In this document: in pieces, positions 23,766 through 30,971 of the stretch
How positions within the stretch are numbered: the first letter of the stretch is position 1
Layout of the letters: each line of letters opens with the position of its first letter
Assembly: GCA_964420455.1 (NCBI GenBank)
Contig: CAYQTO010000021.1
Location: 1 to 32,395, forward strand
Direction: 5' to 3'
Origin: CAYQTO01 sp964420455
GTDB taxonomy: Bacteria; Sumerlaeota; Sumerlaeia; SLMS01
DNA length: 32,395 bases
The notes under the pieces: generated by a model
Told to the model about the DNA's origin: nothing
Seen by the model: only the letters and a program-made list of their open reading frames with translations
Databases searched by the model: none
Program-made: the position numbers and the translations under genes

Positions 23766-25232
23766 GTGACCGCCCGAGACGTTTCCATCAGCCAGGTCCT
23801 CCAGGACACCTTTGCCGGGTTGCAGGAGCAGCTCGACGAGGAGCGTCGCCACCTCCTTTCGGATCCGAGGACCCCGGCGGAGGAGCGAAACCTGGAGGAG
23901 CTGATCGCGGAGCTGGCGGTCCGCGAGGGCTTTGAGGTCAGCACGCTGCTGGGGGCGGGGGGAATGGGGGCGGTGGTCCGGGCAACGGACCTGAAGCTGA
24001 AGCGAACCGTCGCGCTGAAGTTCCTCCCCCCGGAAATTCTTTCGGACCCCGCCAACGCCAAGGAGCTGCGACAGGAAGCCGAACTTGCCTCCCGCATCGC
24101 CCACGAAAATGTCGTCCAGATCCTCAGCTGGCATGAGGTTGACCACGTTCCCTTTTTTGCCATGGAGTTCATCGAAGGGGAGACGGCGTATGCGCTGGTC
24201 AAGAGGAGGGGCCGGCTGCCGGTGATGGAGGCGCTGCGGATCGCATCGGAGGCAGCGGCGGGGCTCGAGGCGCTCCACGAGAACGGCATCATCCATCGGG
24301 ATATCAAGCCGCAGAATATCATGATCTCGCGCGAGGGACGCGTCAAGATTACGGACTTCGGAATCTCGCGCACCCAGGACATGATCTCCGTGGAGTCCTC
24401 GCGTAAGTCCTACATCGCCGGGACGCCCAAGTTCATGGCGCCGGAGCAGGCCCGCGGCGAGGCCGCCACCAAGCGATCGGACATCTACAGCCTTGGGGCC
24501 ACGCTTTACTTCCTCCTGACGGGAAAGCCACCGGTGGAGACCTCCGCCGATTTCAAGGAGCAGCTGCGGAACGTGCGCGAGGGCCGGCTCGTCCCGATTG
24601 GCTCGGTCCTTCCGAAGCTCAACCGCAAGGTGGCAACCGTCGTGGCTCGTGCGATCTCGCCGCGACCATCGAAGCGGCCGCTCGACGTGGCTTCCTTCCG
24701 CCAGGAGCTCGACCAGGCCTTCCTGGCGGTCACCATGACCCAGCGTTCCTGGCTTTCGAACCTAGTGTACCGCTACCGCCACGGCGGCATGGCAGTCGCC
24801 ACGCTGGTCTTGGGCCTGGTTGCGGGCTTCTCTCTGGGTCACCGCAGCAGCACTTCGCAATTGGCGAATGGGGCGAGCCCCGCGGACGGATACCTGCGGG
24901 AGGTGGCGATGCGCCATCTTTCGCATCTCGACGAGATCGGGGCGGAGCGCACGAGCGACACGGAGCTGGCCGCGATCCATACGCAGTTGCGGGCGCTGGT
25001 CCTTGGCGACAGCAACACCGGTCTGGCGGAGAAGCTGGCCCCGCTCGAACGGCGCATGCGCGACTGGGAGCGGCGACGCCTCCTTGAGCGCGAGGCCGCC
25101 GACCCCAACTCACCCGTCCACAGCCTCGCGGTCAGGGCCCTGAGCGAGATCAATTCCGACCCCGCCAGGACAACCGACATCCTCGCCCAGTGGCATCGGC
25201 TCTGGATTCTGGAAACCTCCGAGACCCCCTAG
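23766..25232 (+). CDS. Membrane Ser/Thr protein kinase (PknB/Hanks type), second copy
   Basis: A 488-residue kinase. An N-terminal helical segment (residues 1-55, QVLQDTFAGLQEQLDEERRH) precedes the domain. Kinase motifs are GAGGMGAVVRA (63-73), VALK with Lys85, HRDIKPQN with Asp179, DFG (198-200) and MAPEQ (224-228). One membrane helix at about 340-358 (GGMAVATLVLGLVAGFSLGH) leads to a helical, charged extracytoplasmic tail of about 130 residues with no recognised sensor. All catalytic residues are present. I chose GTG 23766 because AGGAAG lies about 12 bases upstream and a possible promoter overlaps the upstream TTG 23703 alternative. Architecture is like the kinase at 14348, but the sequences are not close copies. 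Its TAG stop is read on both strands with the proA stop (CTAG). Confidence 0.92.
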   Translation: MTARDVSISQVLQDTFAGLQEQLDEERRHLLSDPRTPAEERNLEELIAELAVREGFEVSTLLGAGGMGAVVRATDLKLKRTVALKFLPPEILSDPANAKELRQEAELASRIAHENVVQILSWHEVDHVPFFAMEFIEGETAYALVKRRGRLPVMEALRIASEAAAGLEALHENGIIHRDIKPQNIMISREGRVKITDFGISRTQDMISVESSRKSYIAGTPKFMAPEQARGEAATKRSDIYSLGATLYFLLTGKPPVETSADFKEQLRNVREGRLVPIGSVLPKLNRKVATVVARAISPRPSKRPLDVASFRQELDQAFLAVTMTQRSWLSNLVYRYRHGGMAVATLVLGLVAGFSLGHRSSTSQLANGASPADGYLREVAMRHLSHLDEIGAERTSDTELAAIHTQLRALVLGDSNTGLAEKLAPLERRMRDWERRRLLEREAADPNSPVHSLAVRALSEINSDPARTTDILAQWHRLWILETSETP

Positions 25233-26503
25233 CCCCGGACGTGGCCCTCGCCAAAGGCGACCCATTTCGCCGTTGTCAGTTCGCGCAAGCCCATCGGGCC
25301 CCGTGCGTGCAGCTTGTCCGTGGAGATGCCAATCTCCGCCCCGAGGCCGTACTCGGCACCGTCGCTGAAGCGCGTCGAGGCGTTGATGTGGACGCAGGCC
25401 GAATCCACCGCCCGGAGGAACCGCATCGCCCGGCCGTGATCCCGCGTCACGATCGATTCCGTGTGGTGGCTGCCGTATGTATTGATATACGCCACCGCCT
25501 CCTCGAAGGAGTCGACGACCTTCACGGAAAGGATCATGTCGAGGTATTCGGCGCCCCAATCCTCCTCGGTCGCGGGCTTGGCATCGGGGAGGACTTCGAG
25601 GGTGCGCGGGCAACCGCGGAGCTCGACCCCGAGGCGGAGGAGCTCGGCACCGGTCGCGGAAAGGAACTCCCGCGCCACCGTGGCGTGGACGAGCAGGGAC
25701 TCCGCCGCGTTGCAGACGCCCGTGCGCTGCGTCTTCGAGTTGATGGTGATCTCGTGGGCCATGGCGGGGTCGGCGAACTCGTCCACGTAGACCGTGCAGT
25801 TGCCGTCGAGGTGCTTGATGACGGGTATTTCCGACTCGCGGGTGATGCGCTCGATGAGCGACTTTCCACCGCGGGGGATGATGATGTCGACGTGGTCGCG
25901 GGCGCGGAGGAGCTCACCGACGGCGGCGCGGTCCGTCGTCGGGACAAGCTGGAGCGCGCCGGCAGGAATCCCCTCGACCGCCGCGGCCTCCTCCATCAAC
26001 GAGGCAATCGCCCGGTTGGAGTGAATCGCCTCGCTTCCCCCACGCAGGATCACCGCATTGCCACTCTTGAGGCAGAGCGCCCCCGCATCCGCCGTCACGT
26101 TGGGTCGCGATTCATAGATGATCGCGATGACGCCGATGGGCGCGCGCAGGTGTCCGACCCGCAGGCCGTTGGGGCGCATCCGCACATTGTCCATTTCCCC
26201 CACGGGATCCGGGAGGGCGGCGATTTCACGGAGTGCCGTTGCCATCCCTTCGATGCGCTGGGGGGTCAGTCGCAGGCGATCAATCATGGCGCCGGTGAGC
26301 CCGTTGTCCTCCGCGCGGGCGAGGTCCTTCGCGTTTTCCTGTTCCAGGAACCCGGCCTTTTCGAGGAAGGCACTGGCCATGGACTCGAGCGCGGCGTTTT
26401 TCACCGCCGTGGGGATCATCGCCATCGCGTGGGAAGACTCCCGGGCCGCGCGCCCCATGTCCTGAACCAACCGGACAACATCCACCTGTTCCATCGTGCT
26501 CAT
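25229..26503 (-). CDS. proA: Gamma-glutamyl phosphate reductase
   Basis: A 424-residue NADPH-dependent enzyme that reduces gamma-glutamyl phosphate to glutamate semialdehyde in proline synthesis. Family motifs are APIGVIAIIYESRPNVTADA (121-140), CLKSGNAVILRGGSEAI (144-160), IPRGGKSLIE, IKHLDGNCTVYVDE, and SKTQRTGVCNAAES (256-269) with catalytic Cys264. RGPMGLRELTTAKW is near the C terminus. The frame extends upstream to 26635, but the family start fits ATG 26501-26503 (MSTMEQVDVVRLVQDMGRAA). proB is not in the window. A 14-bp perfect palindrome and a strong hairpin lie in the divergent spacer before it, so local regulation is plausible. Its TAG stop shares CTAG with the convergent kinase gene. 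Confidence 0.96.
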   Translation of the reverse strand: MSTMEQVDVVRLVQDMGRAARESSHAMAMIPTAVKNAALESMASAFLEKAGFLEQENAKDLARAEDNGLTGAMIDRLRLTPQRIEGMATALREIAALPDPVGEMDNVRMRPNGLRVGHLRAPIGVIAIIYESRPNVTADAGALCLKSGNAVILRGGSEAIHSNRAIASLMEEAAAVEGIPAGALQLVPTTDRAAVGELLRARDHVDIIIPRGGKSLIERITRESEIPVIKHLDGNCTVYVDEFADPAMAHEITINSKTQRTGVCNAAESLLVHATVAREFLSATGAELLRLGVELRGCPRTLEVLPDAKPATEEDWGAEYLDMILSVKVVDSFEEAVAYINTYGSHHTESIVTRDHGRAMRFLRAVDSACVHINASTRFSDGAEYGLGAEIGISTDKLHARGPMGLRELTTAKWVAFGEGHVRG

Positions 26504-26533
26504 CGATTTCAAACCCCGTTCCTCTGGCTGTTG

Positions 26534-26547
26534 CCCGATGCATCGGG
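26534..26547. promoter_or_regulatory. 14-bp perfect palindrome in proA/diguanylate cyclase spacer
   Basis: CCCGATGCATCGGG is a perfect dyad centred on TGCA. It lies 30 bases upstream of proA and 138 bases before the diguanylate cyclase gene. Its placement between divergent genes suggests an operator for a dimeric regulator. No regulator gene is in view. Confidence 0.45.
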
Positions 26548-26552
26548 GAGGC

Positions 26553-26580
26553 GCGGGGTCCTTCGCAAGGAGAACCCCGC
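26553..26580. other. Strong two-tier stem-loop in proA/diguanylate cyclase spacer
   Basis: GCGGGGT (26553-26559) pairs with ACCCCGC (26574-26580), and inside it CCTT pairs with AAGG around a CGC loop, leaving a three-base AGA bulge. It begins five bases after the palindrome. No T-run follows on either strand, so it is not a standard terminator. It may be a leader RNA structure of either gene or a second binding site. Confidence 0.4.
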
Positions 26581-26685
26581 ACGGTTCGCCCCTTGCACCC
26601 CATTTTCGGTTGCGTGGACTACCCACCGCCAACACGTTCCTTCGTTCCTGTTACCAACTCCGCCCGGAAGCATGAATCACCGGTT

Positions 26686-27708
26686 ATGACCGATCCGCAG
26701 GAACCCAAGAGTGCCTATGTCGATTCGGAACAGACCGAAGCGGTAAACTACGGCAACGGGCCCTCGGAGTTTCATCGCGCCCTGGACCGGCGCAGTCGCC
26801 GGCCCACCCTCAGTTGCCTGTCCGGCAACCAGCGTGGCATGCGACATCGCCTCGATTGCCGCGAGACGGTCCTCGGCCGTAGCCGCGACGTCGAACTCCG
26901 CATCGACGATATGCAGGCGTCCCGCCGCCACGTCCTCATTACCTATGACAACTTTGACCAGCCCGACGACCCGCCGGTCTGCTTCGTTGAAGACCTCGAC
27001 AGCCGCAACGGGACCGAGCTGAACGGGACGCCCATCACCGGACGCACCCGCCTCAACGACTCCGACCGCATCACCATCGGTCAAACGGTCCTTGGCTTCT
27101 TCCTCCACGACGAGGCGGAGCTGCGCCAGCACGAGAGCCTTTACCGCCGTGCCACCCGCGATCCCCTCACCGGACTCTATAATCGCCAGCAGATCGACCA
27201 CCAGCTGCGCCGCCAAATCGAGGACTCGCTGAAGCGGGGCTCCGACTTCTGCTTCCTGATCCTTGACATAGACAAGTTCAAGGCGATCAACGACACCCAT
27301 GGTCACGCCGTGGGCGACCAGGCGCTCCGCCACGTGGCGCAGGTGCTGGAGCGCAACCGACGCCTGACCGACTTTCTGGCACGATGGGGCGGCGAGGAAT
27401 TCGCCATTGCACTGCCGGGGGTCGCCGTGTCCGCGGCCACCATTCAGGCGGAACGGCTCCGCGCCTCCATCGAGCAAAGTCCCCTCATCGAAGGAGACCT
27501 TTCCCTCCCCATGACCGTCAGCATTGGCCTTTCCCCTCTGCTTCCCGGCGACACACCGGACTCGCTTTTTCAGCGGGCCGACGAATGTCTCTACAGGGCC
27601 AAGGAGACGGGGCGAAACCGGGTGGTGCCCTTCGAGGTGCCCGTTGCGGGGCCGCTGCTGCCGGACGCGCCGCCAGAGTCGACCGAGCAGCAGACCGAAC
27701 CGAACTAG
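26686..27708 (+). CDS. FHA-GGDEF diguanylate cyclase
   Basis: A 340-residue soluble protein that should make cyclic di-GMP. The N-terminal FHA domain (about 55-140) shows TVLGRSRDVELRI, ASRRHVLI and SRNGTELNG, the phosphothreonine-binding Gly, Ser/His and Asn residues. The GGDEF domain (about 155-315) shows DPLTGLYNRQQID, ILDIDKFKAINDTHGHAVGD and the active-site GGEEF (235-239). The inhibitory site RLTD (226-229) lies exactly five residues before it, so feedback control by c-di-GMP is expected. An FHA input suggests activation by a phosphothreonine partner; three Ser/Thr kinase genes lie within this window. ATG 26686 begins a sensible N terminus; the frame opens further to 26593 without a better start. 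Its stop shares CTAG with the convergent membrane-protein gene. Confidence 0.95.
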   Translation: MTDPQEPKSAYVDSEQTEAVNYGNGPSEFHRALDRRSRRPTLSCLSGNQRGMRHRLDCRETVLGRSRDVELRIDDMQASRRHVLITYDNFDQPDDPPVCFVEDLDSRNGTELNGTPITGRTRLNDSDRITIGQTVLGFFLHDEAELRQHESLYRRATRDPLTGLYNRQQIDHQLRRQIEDSLKRGSDFCFLILDIDKFKAINDTHGHAVGDQALRHVAQVLERNRRLTDFLARWGGEEFAIALPGVAVSAATIQAERLRASIEQSPLIEGDLSLPMTVSIGLSPLLPGDTPDSLFQRADECLYRAKETGRNRVVPFEVPVAGPLLPDAPPESTEQQTEPN

Positions 27709-30257
27709 TCCCCCACCACCATGCCGTCGAGGCGGATGCCGAGGTCGCGCACCGTCGTCACGTCCTCGGTAAAGAAGCCCCCTTGCGGGTTTGAGGCTTC
27801 CTTCGATTCGATCCGGAGAAAAAATCGTCCGGAAACCGGGTGGACGATGTTGGCGGCGAACAGGGGCGTGCCGTTACGGAACGGCCGCCAGAGCGGGCGG
27901 GGCGTGTGCTCGAGGATTTCCAGCACCATCTCGTGACCCTGGGGAACGGTTCCATCCACGTCGATGGACACCCGATCGACGATCACCCCCGGTCCATTGA
28001 AGGGGAGCTCCGCCGCGATATNNNNNNNNNNGACAGCGCCGCGCCGGAGCCGCAAGAATCCCTGGCCATCGGTGAGCCGCACGGCACTGCCTGGCGCCGT
28101 GCCCTCCGTCGTGACCAACCTCGTGGTCACGATCGGACTCCCCACCCGAAAGCGGCTCCCGATCTCGGGGGTCACGTCCAGCTCCACGAGCGTCAGTTCC
28201 ACCCGGCTGACGATGTCGCCCGCGAGAGTGGCGATGGTACGTTCGGCCTGTGGCCGCTCGCGCAGCCCAAGGAAATGCACGCCCGCCGCGGTTCCGTCGA
28301 ACACCGCCGAGCCCTTCCGGGGGACAAGGTAGTTCTCGAGCACCGTCGCCGCGTTCGAAGAGTTCGCCTCGGTGTTGTTACGCGGCTCGCCAACCCGGAG
28401 CGACTGGACGACGGAGGCAAGGGACTGCATTGGGCCGCTCGGGGCCGCATTCACCCCGGCGAGGAACTGGGGGCCGAGGATGCGGACCGTCGTGCTCTCT
28501 CCGTTCGGTAACGCGCCCAACTTGTATGCCATCCCCGAAAGCATGACCCAGGATTGCTCAAAATCGCGCCCGGTCGCGTTGGTGATCTCGCCCACGAGCG
28601 AGCTGTCCGCCCACCGGACGGTGGAAAGGAGGGGACCCTCCATCTCCTCGGGACCGCGGATGGCGAACTGTGGAGAGGCGTAAGTCACCATGGGCCATTG
28701 GGAGATGTGAACATTCTGGAGGTTGTTGAGGAAGCCAACGACGGGCGAGTTGCCCGTAACGCGGGCAGCACCGCCGGCGAAGGGCGCCAACCCGCCGGAG
28801 AGGAAATCGTCGAGCATCACTTCGGGCATTGTGTGCCAGCGCCAGGTGTCCCCGGCTGCGGAGCGGGTGCCAACGGGGCTGATCTGGTGGGTGCCTGCCT
28901 CGGGCACGAACACCGCCGACAAGGTCTCGTGGCTTCCCTGCCGGTCCCCCTGCGTATAGACGCTCAGGGACGCCTCGCGGAGGATGTCGCGGTTGCCCTT
29001 CGTCAGCCTCCCCAACCCGTAGACGAGGAAGAAGAAGACGAAGACGATGACGGGGACGGTGACCCATGCCCACTCGAGGCGCTTGCGCGCGGCGAGGAGC
29101 CCGAAATTCAACGGCCCCACGATCAGCGTGTAGGCGATGCAGATGAGGATAATAAGGAATTGGTTGGGGGGGCGGGCGGCGCCCCCGATGGCGGTCTGGA
29201 CGCCTCCGCGGACCCCCTCGTGAAAGCTGTATCGCGTGGAGGCGAGGTTCGGCAGCGGCGAGATCGCCGTCCACGCCGGGCGAAGGAGGTTCTCGAAGGA
29301 AAGATTGCTCGATTGCAGGTCGACACCAAAGAAGATAACCTGGCCGTTGCCGAGTCGCTGGCGGCAGATCACCGGCTGACCGTCGACGGTCAGGAGCGTC
29401 TCCGTCCCCGCCTTGGGCACATGGGTTGTCAGAAGAAAGGACGTCTCGTCGTTTCCTGAGGAGGCGAGCTCGCGCGTGAAGCGAAAGCCCGCGTCCCCCT
29501 CGTCGACGAGACGGCCGGAACCCTCGAGTACAACCGGAAGAATCTCTCGGGCCAAGGCGTCCCCGTAGGAGCCGGAGTTCTGCCCCGCGAGGAAGACGAG
29601 GGTGCCGCCCATGCGTACCCATTCGCGCAGCGCCTCGACGTTTTCCGGCAACATGCCACTGTCGGGCCATTGGGGAAAGGCCACGATGTCCGCCGCATCC
29701 CACCCCGCCCAGTGCTCCGGCAGCCATGCCGGATCGTGGATGGCCCGTGTCATCCAATTGAGTTCCGCGCGACGCACGGGCAGCAGCGCCACGTTGGCGG
29801 CATCGGTGACCGTCACCATCAACAGCTTCTCGTGGTCGATGCTTTGGGCGTTGAGGGGTTGGGTAAACTCCGGGCGCCCGTTGGGGAGCGTGACGACCAG
29901 CTCGGGCGGGGTGGAGAAGGTCTGGGGAAGCTTCGCGTAGACGATGTAGCGCTTTGAGGAGTTCGCAGGGACGTCCACGTCGCGGACGAAGCGGATCGCT
30001 TCGTTGCCGTCGAGGGGCATGGCAGCCACCATCAGGCGGCCCTGGAAATCCTCGAGTTCGTTTGCCGCGGCGGCGGCCGACGGGCGGTTCTCAAGCTCGA
30101 CGAAGACGGGCACCCAGTCGCCCGGCCTGAAATAGCCGCCGTAACCTGCGGCCACGGTTCCGATGCGAACAGATGATTCCTGCGCACGGGCCGACGCCAT
30201 CGCCATCACCAGCGTCACCAGCACCCAGAAAAATCGCCTCATCCTCCTTGCCCCCAT
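27705..30257 (-). CDS. Large membrane protein with GATase-like fold; assembly gap inside
   Basis: About 850 residues. The signal sequence FFWVLVTLVMAMASARAQ is followed by a beta-rich extracytoplasmic region (GYFRPGDWVPVFVELENRP). A segment at about 190-230 resembles the class I glutamine-amidotransferase-like fold used as a binding module (DIVAFPQWPDSGMLPENVEA then LREWVRMGGTLVFLAGQN). Two membrane helices at about 367-394 and 397-419 follow, then a second long beta-rich domain. I do not recognise an enzyme active site. Similar proteins sit in aerotolerance/MoxR-type clusters, but none is visible here. Start candidates are TTG 30296 (TTGA overlap with comEA-like stop), ATG 30290, ATG 30257 and ATG 30242. 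I chose 30257 because GGAAGGGA lies about ten bases upstream. Ten N at 28022-28031 fall near residue 743, and the frame continues across them. Confidence 0.7.
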   Translation of the reverse strand: MGARRMRRFFWVLVTLVMAMASARAQESSVRIGTVAAGYGGYFRPGDWVPVFVELENRPSAAAAANELEDFQGRLMVAAMPLDGNEAIRFVRDVDVPANSSKRYIVYAKLPQTFSTPPELVVTLPNGRPEFTQPLNAQSIDHEKLLMVTVTDAANVALLPVRRAELNWMTRAIHDPAWLPEHWAGWDAADIVAFPQWPDSGMLPENVEALREWVRMGGTLVFLAGQNSGSYGDALAREILPVVLEGSGRLVDEGDAGFRFTRELASSGNDETSFLLTTHVPKAGTETLLTVDGQPVICRQRLGNGQVIFFGVDLQSSNLSFENLLRPAWTAISPLPNLASTRYSFHEGVRGGVQTAIGGAARPPNQFLIILICIAYTLIVGPLNFGLLAARKRLEWAWVTVPVIVFVFFFLVYGLGRLTKGNRDILREASLSVYTQGDRQGSHETLSAVFVPEAGTHQISPVGTRSAAGDTWRWHTMPEVMLDDFLSGGLAPFAGGAARVTGNSPVVGFLNNLQNVHISQWPMVTYASPQFAIRGPEEMEGPLLSTVRWADSSLVGEITNATGRDFEQSWVMLSGMAYKLGALPNGESTTVRILGPQFLAGVNAAPSGPMQSLASVVQSLRVGEPRNNTEANSSNAATVLENYLVPRKGSAVFDGTAAGVHFLGLRERPQAERTIATLAGDIVSRVELTLVELDVTPEIGSRFRVGSPIVTTRLVTTEGTAPGSAVRLTDGQGFLRLRRGAVXXXXIAAELPFNGPGVIVDRVSIDVDGTVPQGHEMVLEILEHTPRPLWRPFRNGTPLFAANIVHPVSGRFFLRIESKEASNPQGGFFTEDVTTVRDLGIRLDGMVVGD
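28022..28031. other. Assembly gap (10 N)
   Basis: A run of ten N inside the large membrane-protein gene. Plausible protein reads on both sides in the same frame, so the true gap length is probably 1 modulo 3, or the run stands for about ten uncertain bases. Confidence 0.99.
28954..28961 (+). repeat. GTATAGAC octamer, copy 9
   Basis: Inside the large membrane-protein gene. The coding strand reads GTC TAT ACG, giving Val-Tyr-Thr. Confidence 0.6.
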
Positions 30258-30292
30258 TCTCCCGCCGTCCCTTCCCCGGAACACCCCCATGG

Positions 30293-30967
30293 TCAATCGA
30301 ACCGCATGCGGTCGCGATTTTTCTCAACAGTCTGCGGGCCAATCCCTTTCACGCGAGTCAAATCTTCCGGCCGACGGTAGGCGCCGTGCAGCCCCCGGTC
30401 CTGGACGATGCGGGCGGCGATGGCCGGGCCGACACCCTTGAGGGCCTGCAATTCGTCGAGGCCCGCCCGGTTGACGAAGACGGGTCCACCGGCAGACGGG
30501 GCGACCTCCGCGCTCCCCCCTGTCTCCCTTGTTCCGTTTGCCGGGGGCTCCTCCCCAAGCGCGAGGTAAGGCTGGAGGCGTTGTGCCGTCTTCTCGCCAA
30601 TCCCGTGGACACGTTCGAGGTCGGCGATGCTGCGGAACGGCCCGCCCTTCTCGCGTTCGGCAACGATGGCCGCCGCCTTGGATGGGCCGATTCCGGGCAG
30701 GAGTTCCAGTTCCTCCGCCGTTGCCTTGTTGACGTCAATCTGGCCGTTTTCATCCAGCGGGCCGGCGGCGATGCCCTCGGAGGCTCCGACTGGAGCAGCG
30801 CCGGACGGTGTGGCCACGGAGGTGATGGCTTGGGGCGCGTAGCGCGCCGTGGTGTCCGGGAGGAATTGGGGGCCGGCCCCGCGACCGCCCCATTGGAGTC
30901 CGACCGCAATGGCAACGAACAGCCCGCCCAGCCATGCCAGCTCGGACCGCTCGATTCCACGAAACAT
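30293..30967 (-). CDS. Membrane-anchored protein with two ComEA-type helix-hairpin-helix modules
   Basis: 224 residues. One N-terminal membrane helix (about 9-25) leads through a low-complexity linker to two ComEA-type DNA-binding modules: residues 77-135 (DVNKATAEELELLPGIGPSK; VHGIGEKTAQRLQPYL) and 163-222 (VFVNRAGLDELQALKGVGPA; VKGIGPQTVEKNRDRM). ComEA binds double-stranded DNA at the outer face of the membrane and pulls it in during natural transformation; the usual protein has one such module. The helix anchor and outward-facing HhH pair fit that role. No other competence gene is in view, so another DNA-associated role remains possible. It starts four bases after the kinase-like gene stop, and its own stop is next to the start region of the membrane-protein gene, so all three look like one operon. 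Confidence 0.85.
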   Translation of the reverse strand: MFRGIERSELAWLGGLFVAIAVGLQWGGRGAGPQFLPDTTARYAPQAITSVATPSGAAPVGASEGIAAGPLDENGQIDVNKATAEELELLPGIGPSKAAAIVAEREKGGPFRSIADLERVHGIGEKTAQRLQPYLALGEEPPANGTRETGGSAEVAPSAGGPVFVNRAGLDELQALKGVGPAIAARIVQDRGLHGAYRRPEDLTRVKGIGPQTVEKNRDRMRFD

Positions 30968-30971
30968 TCCG

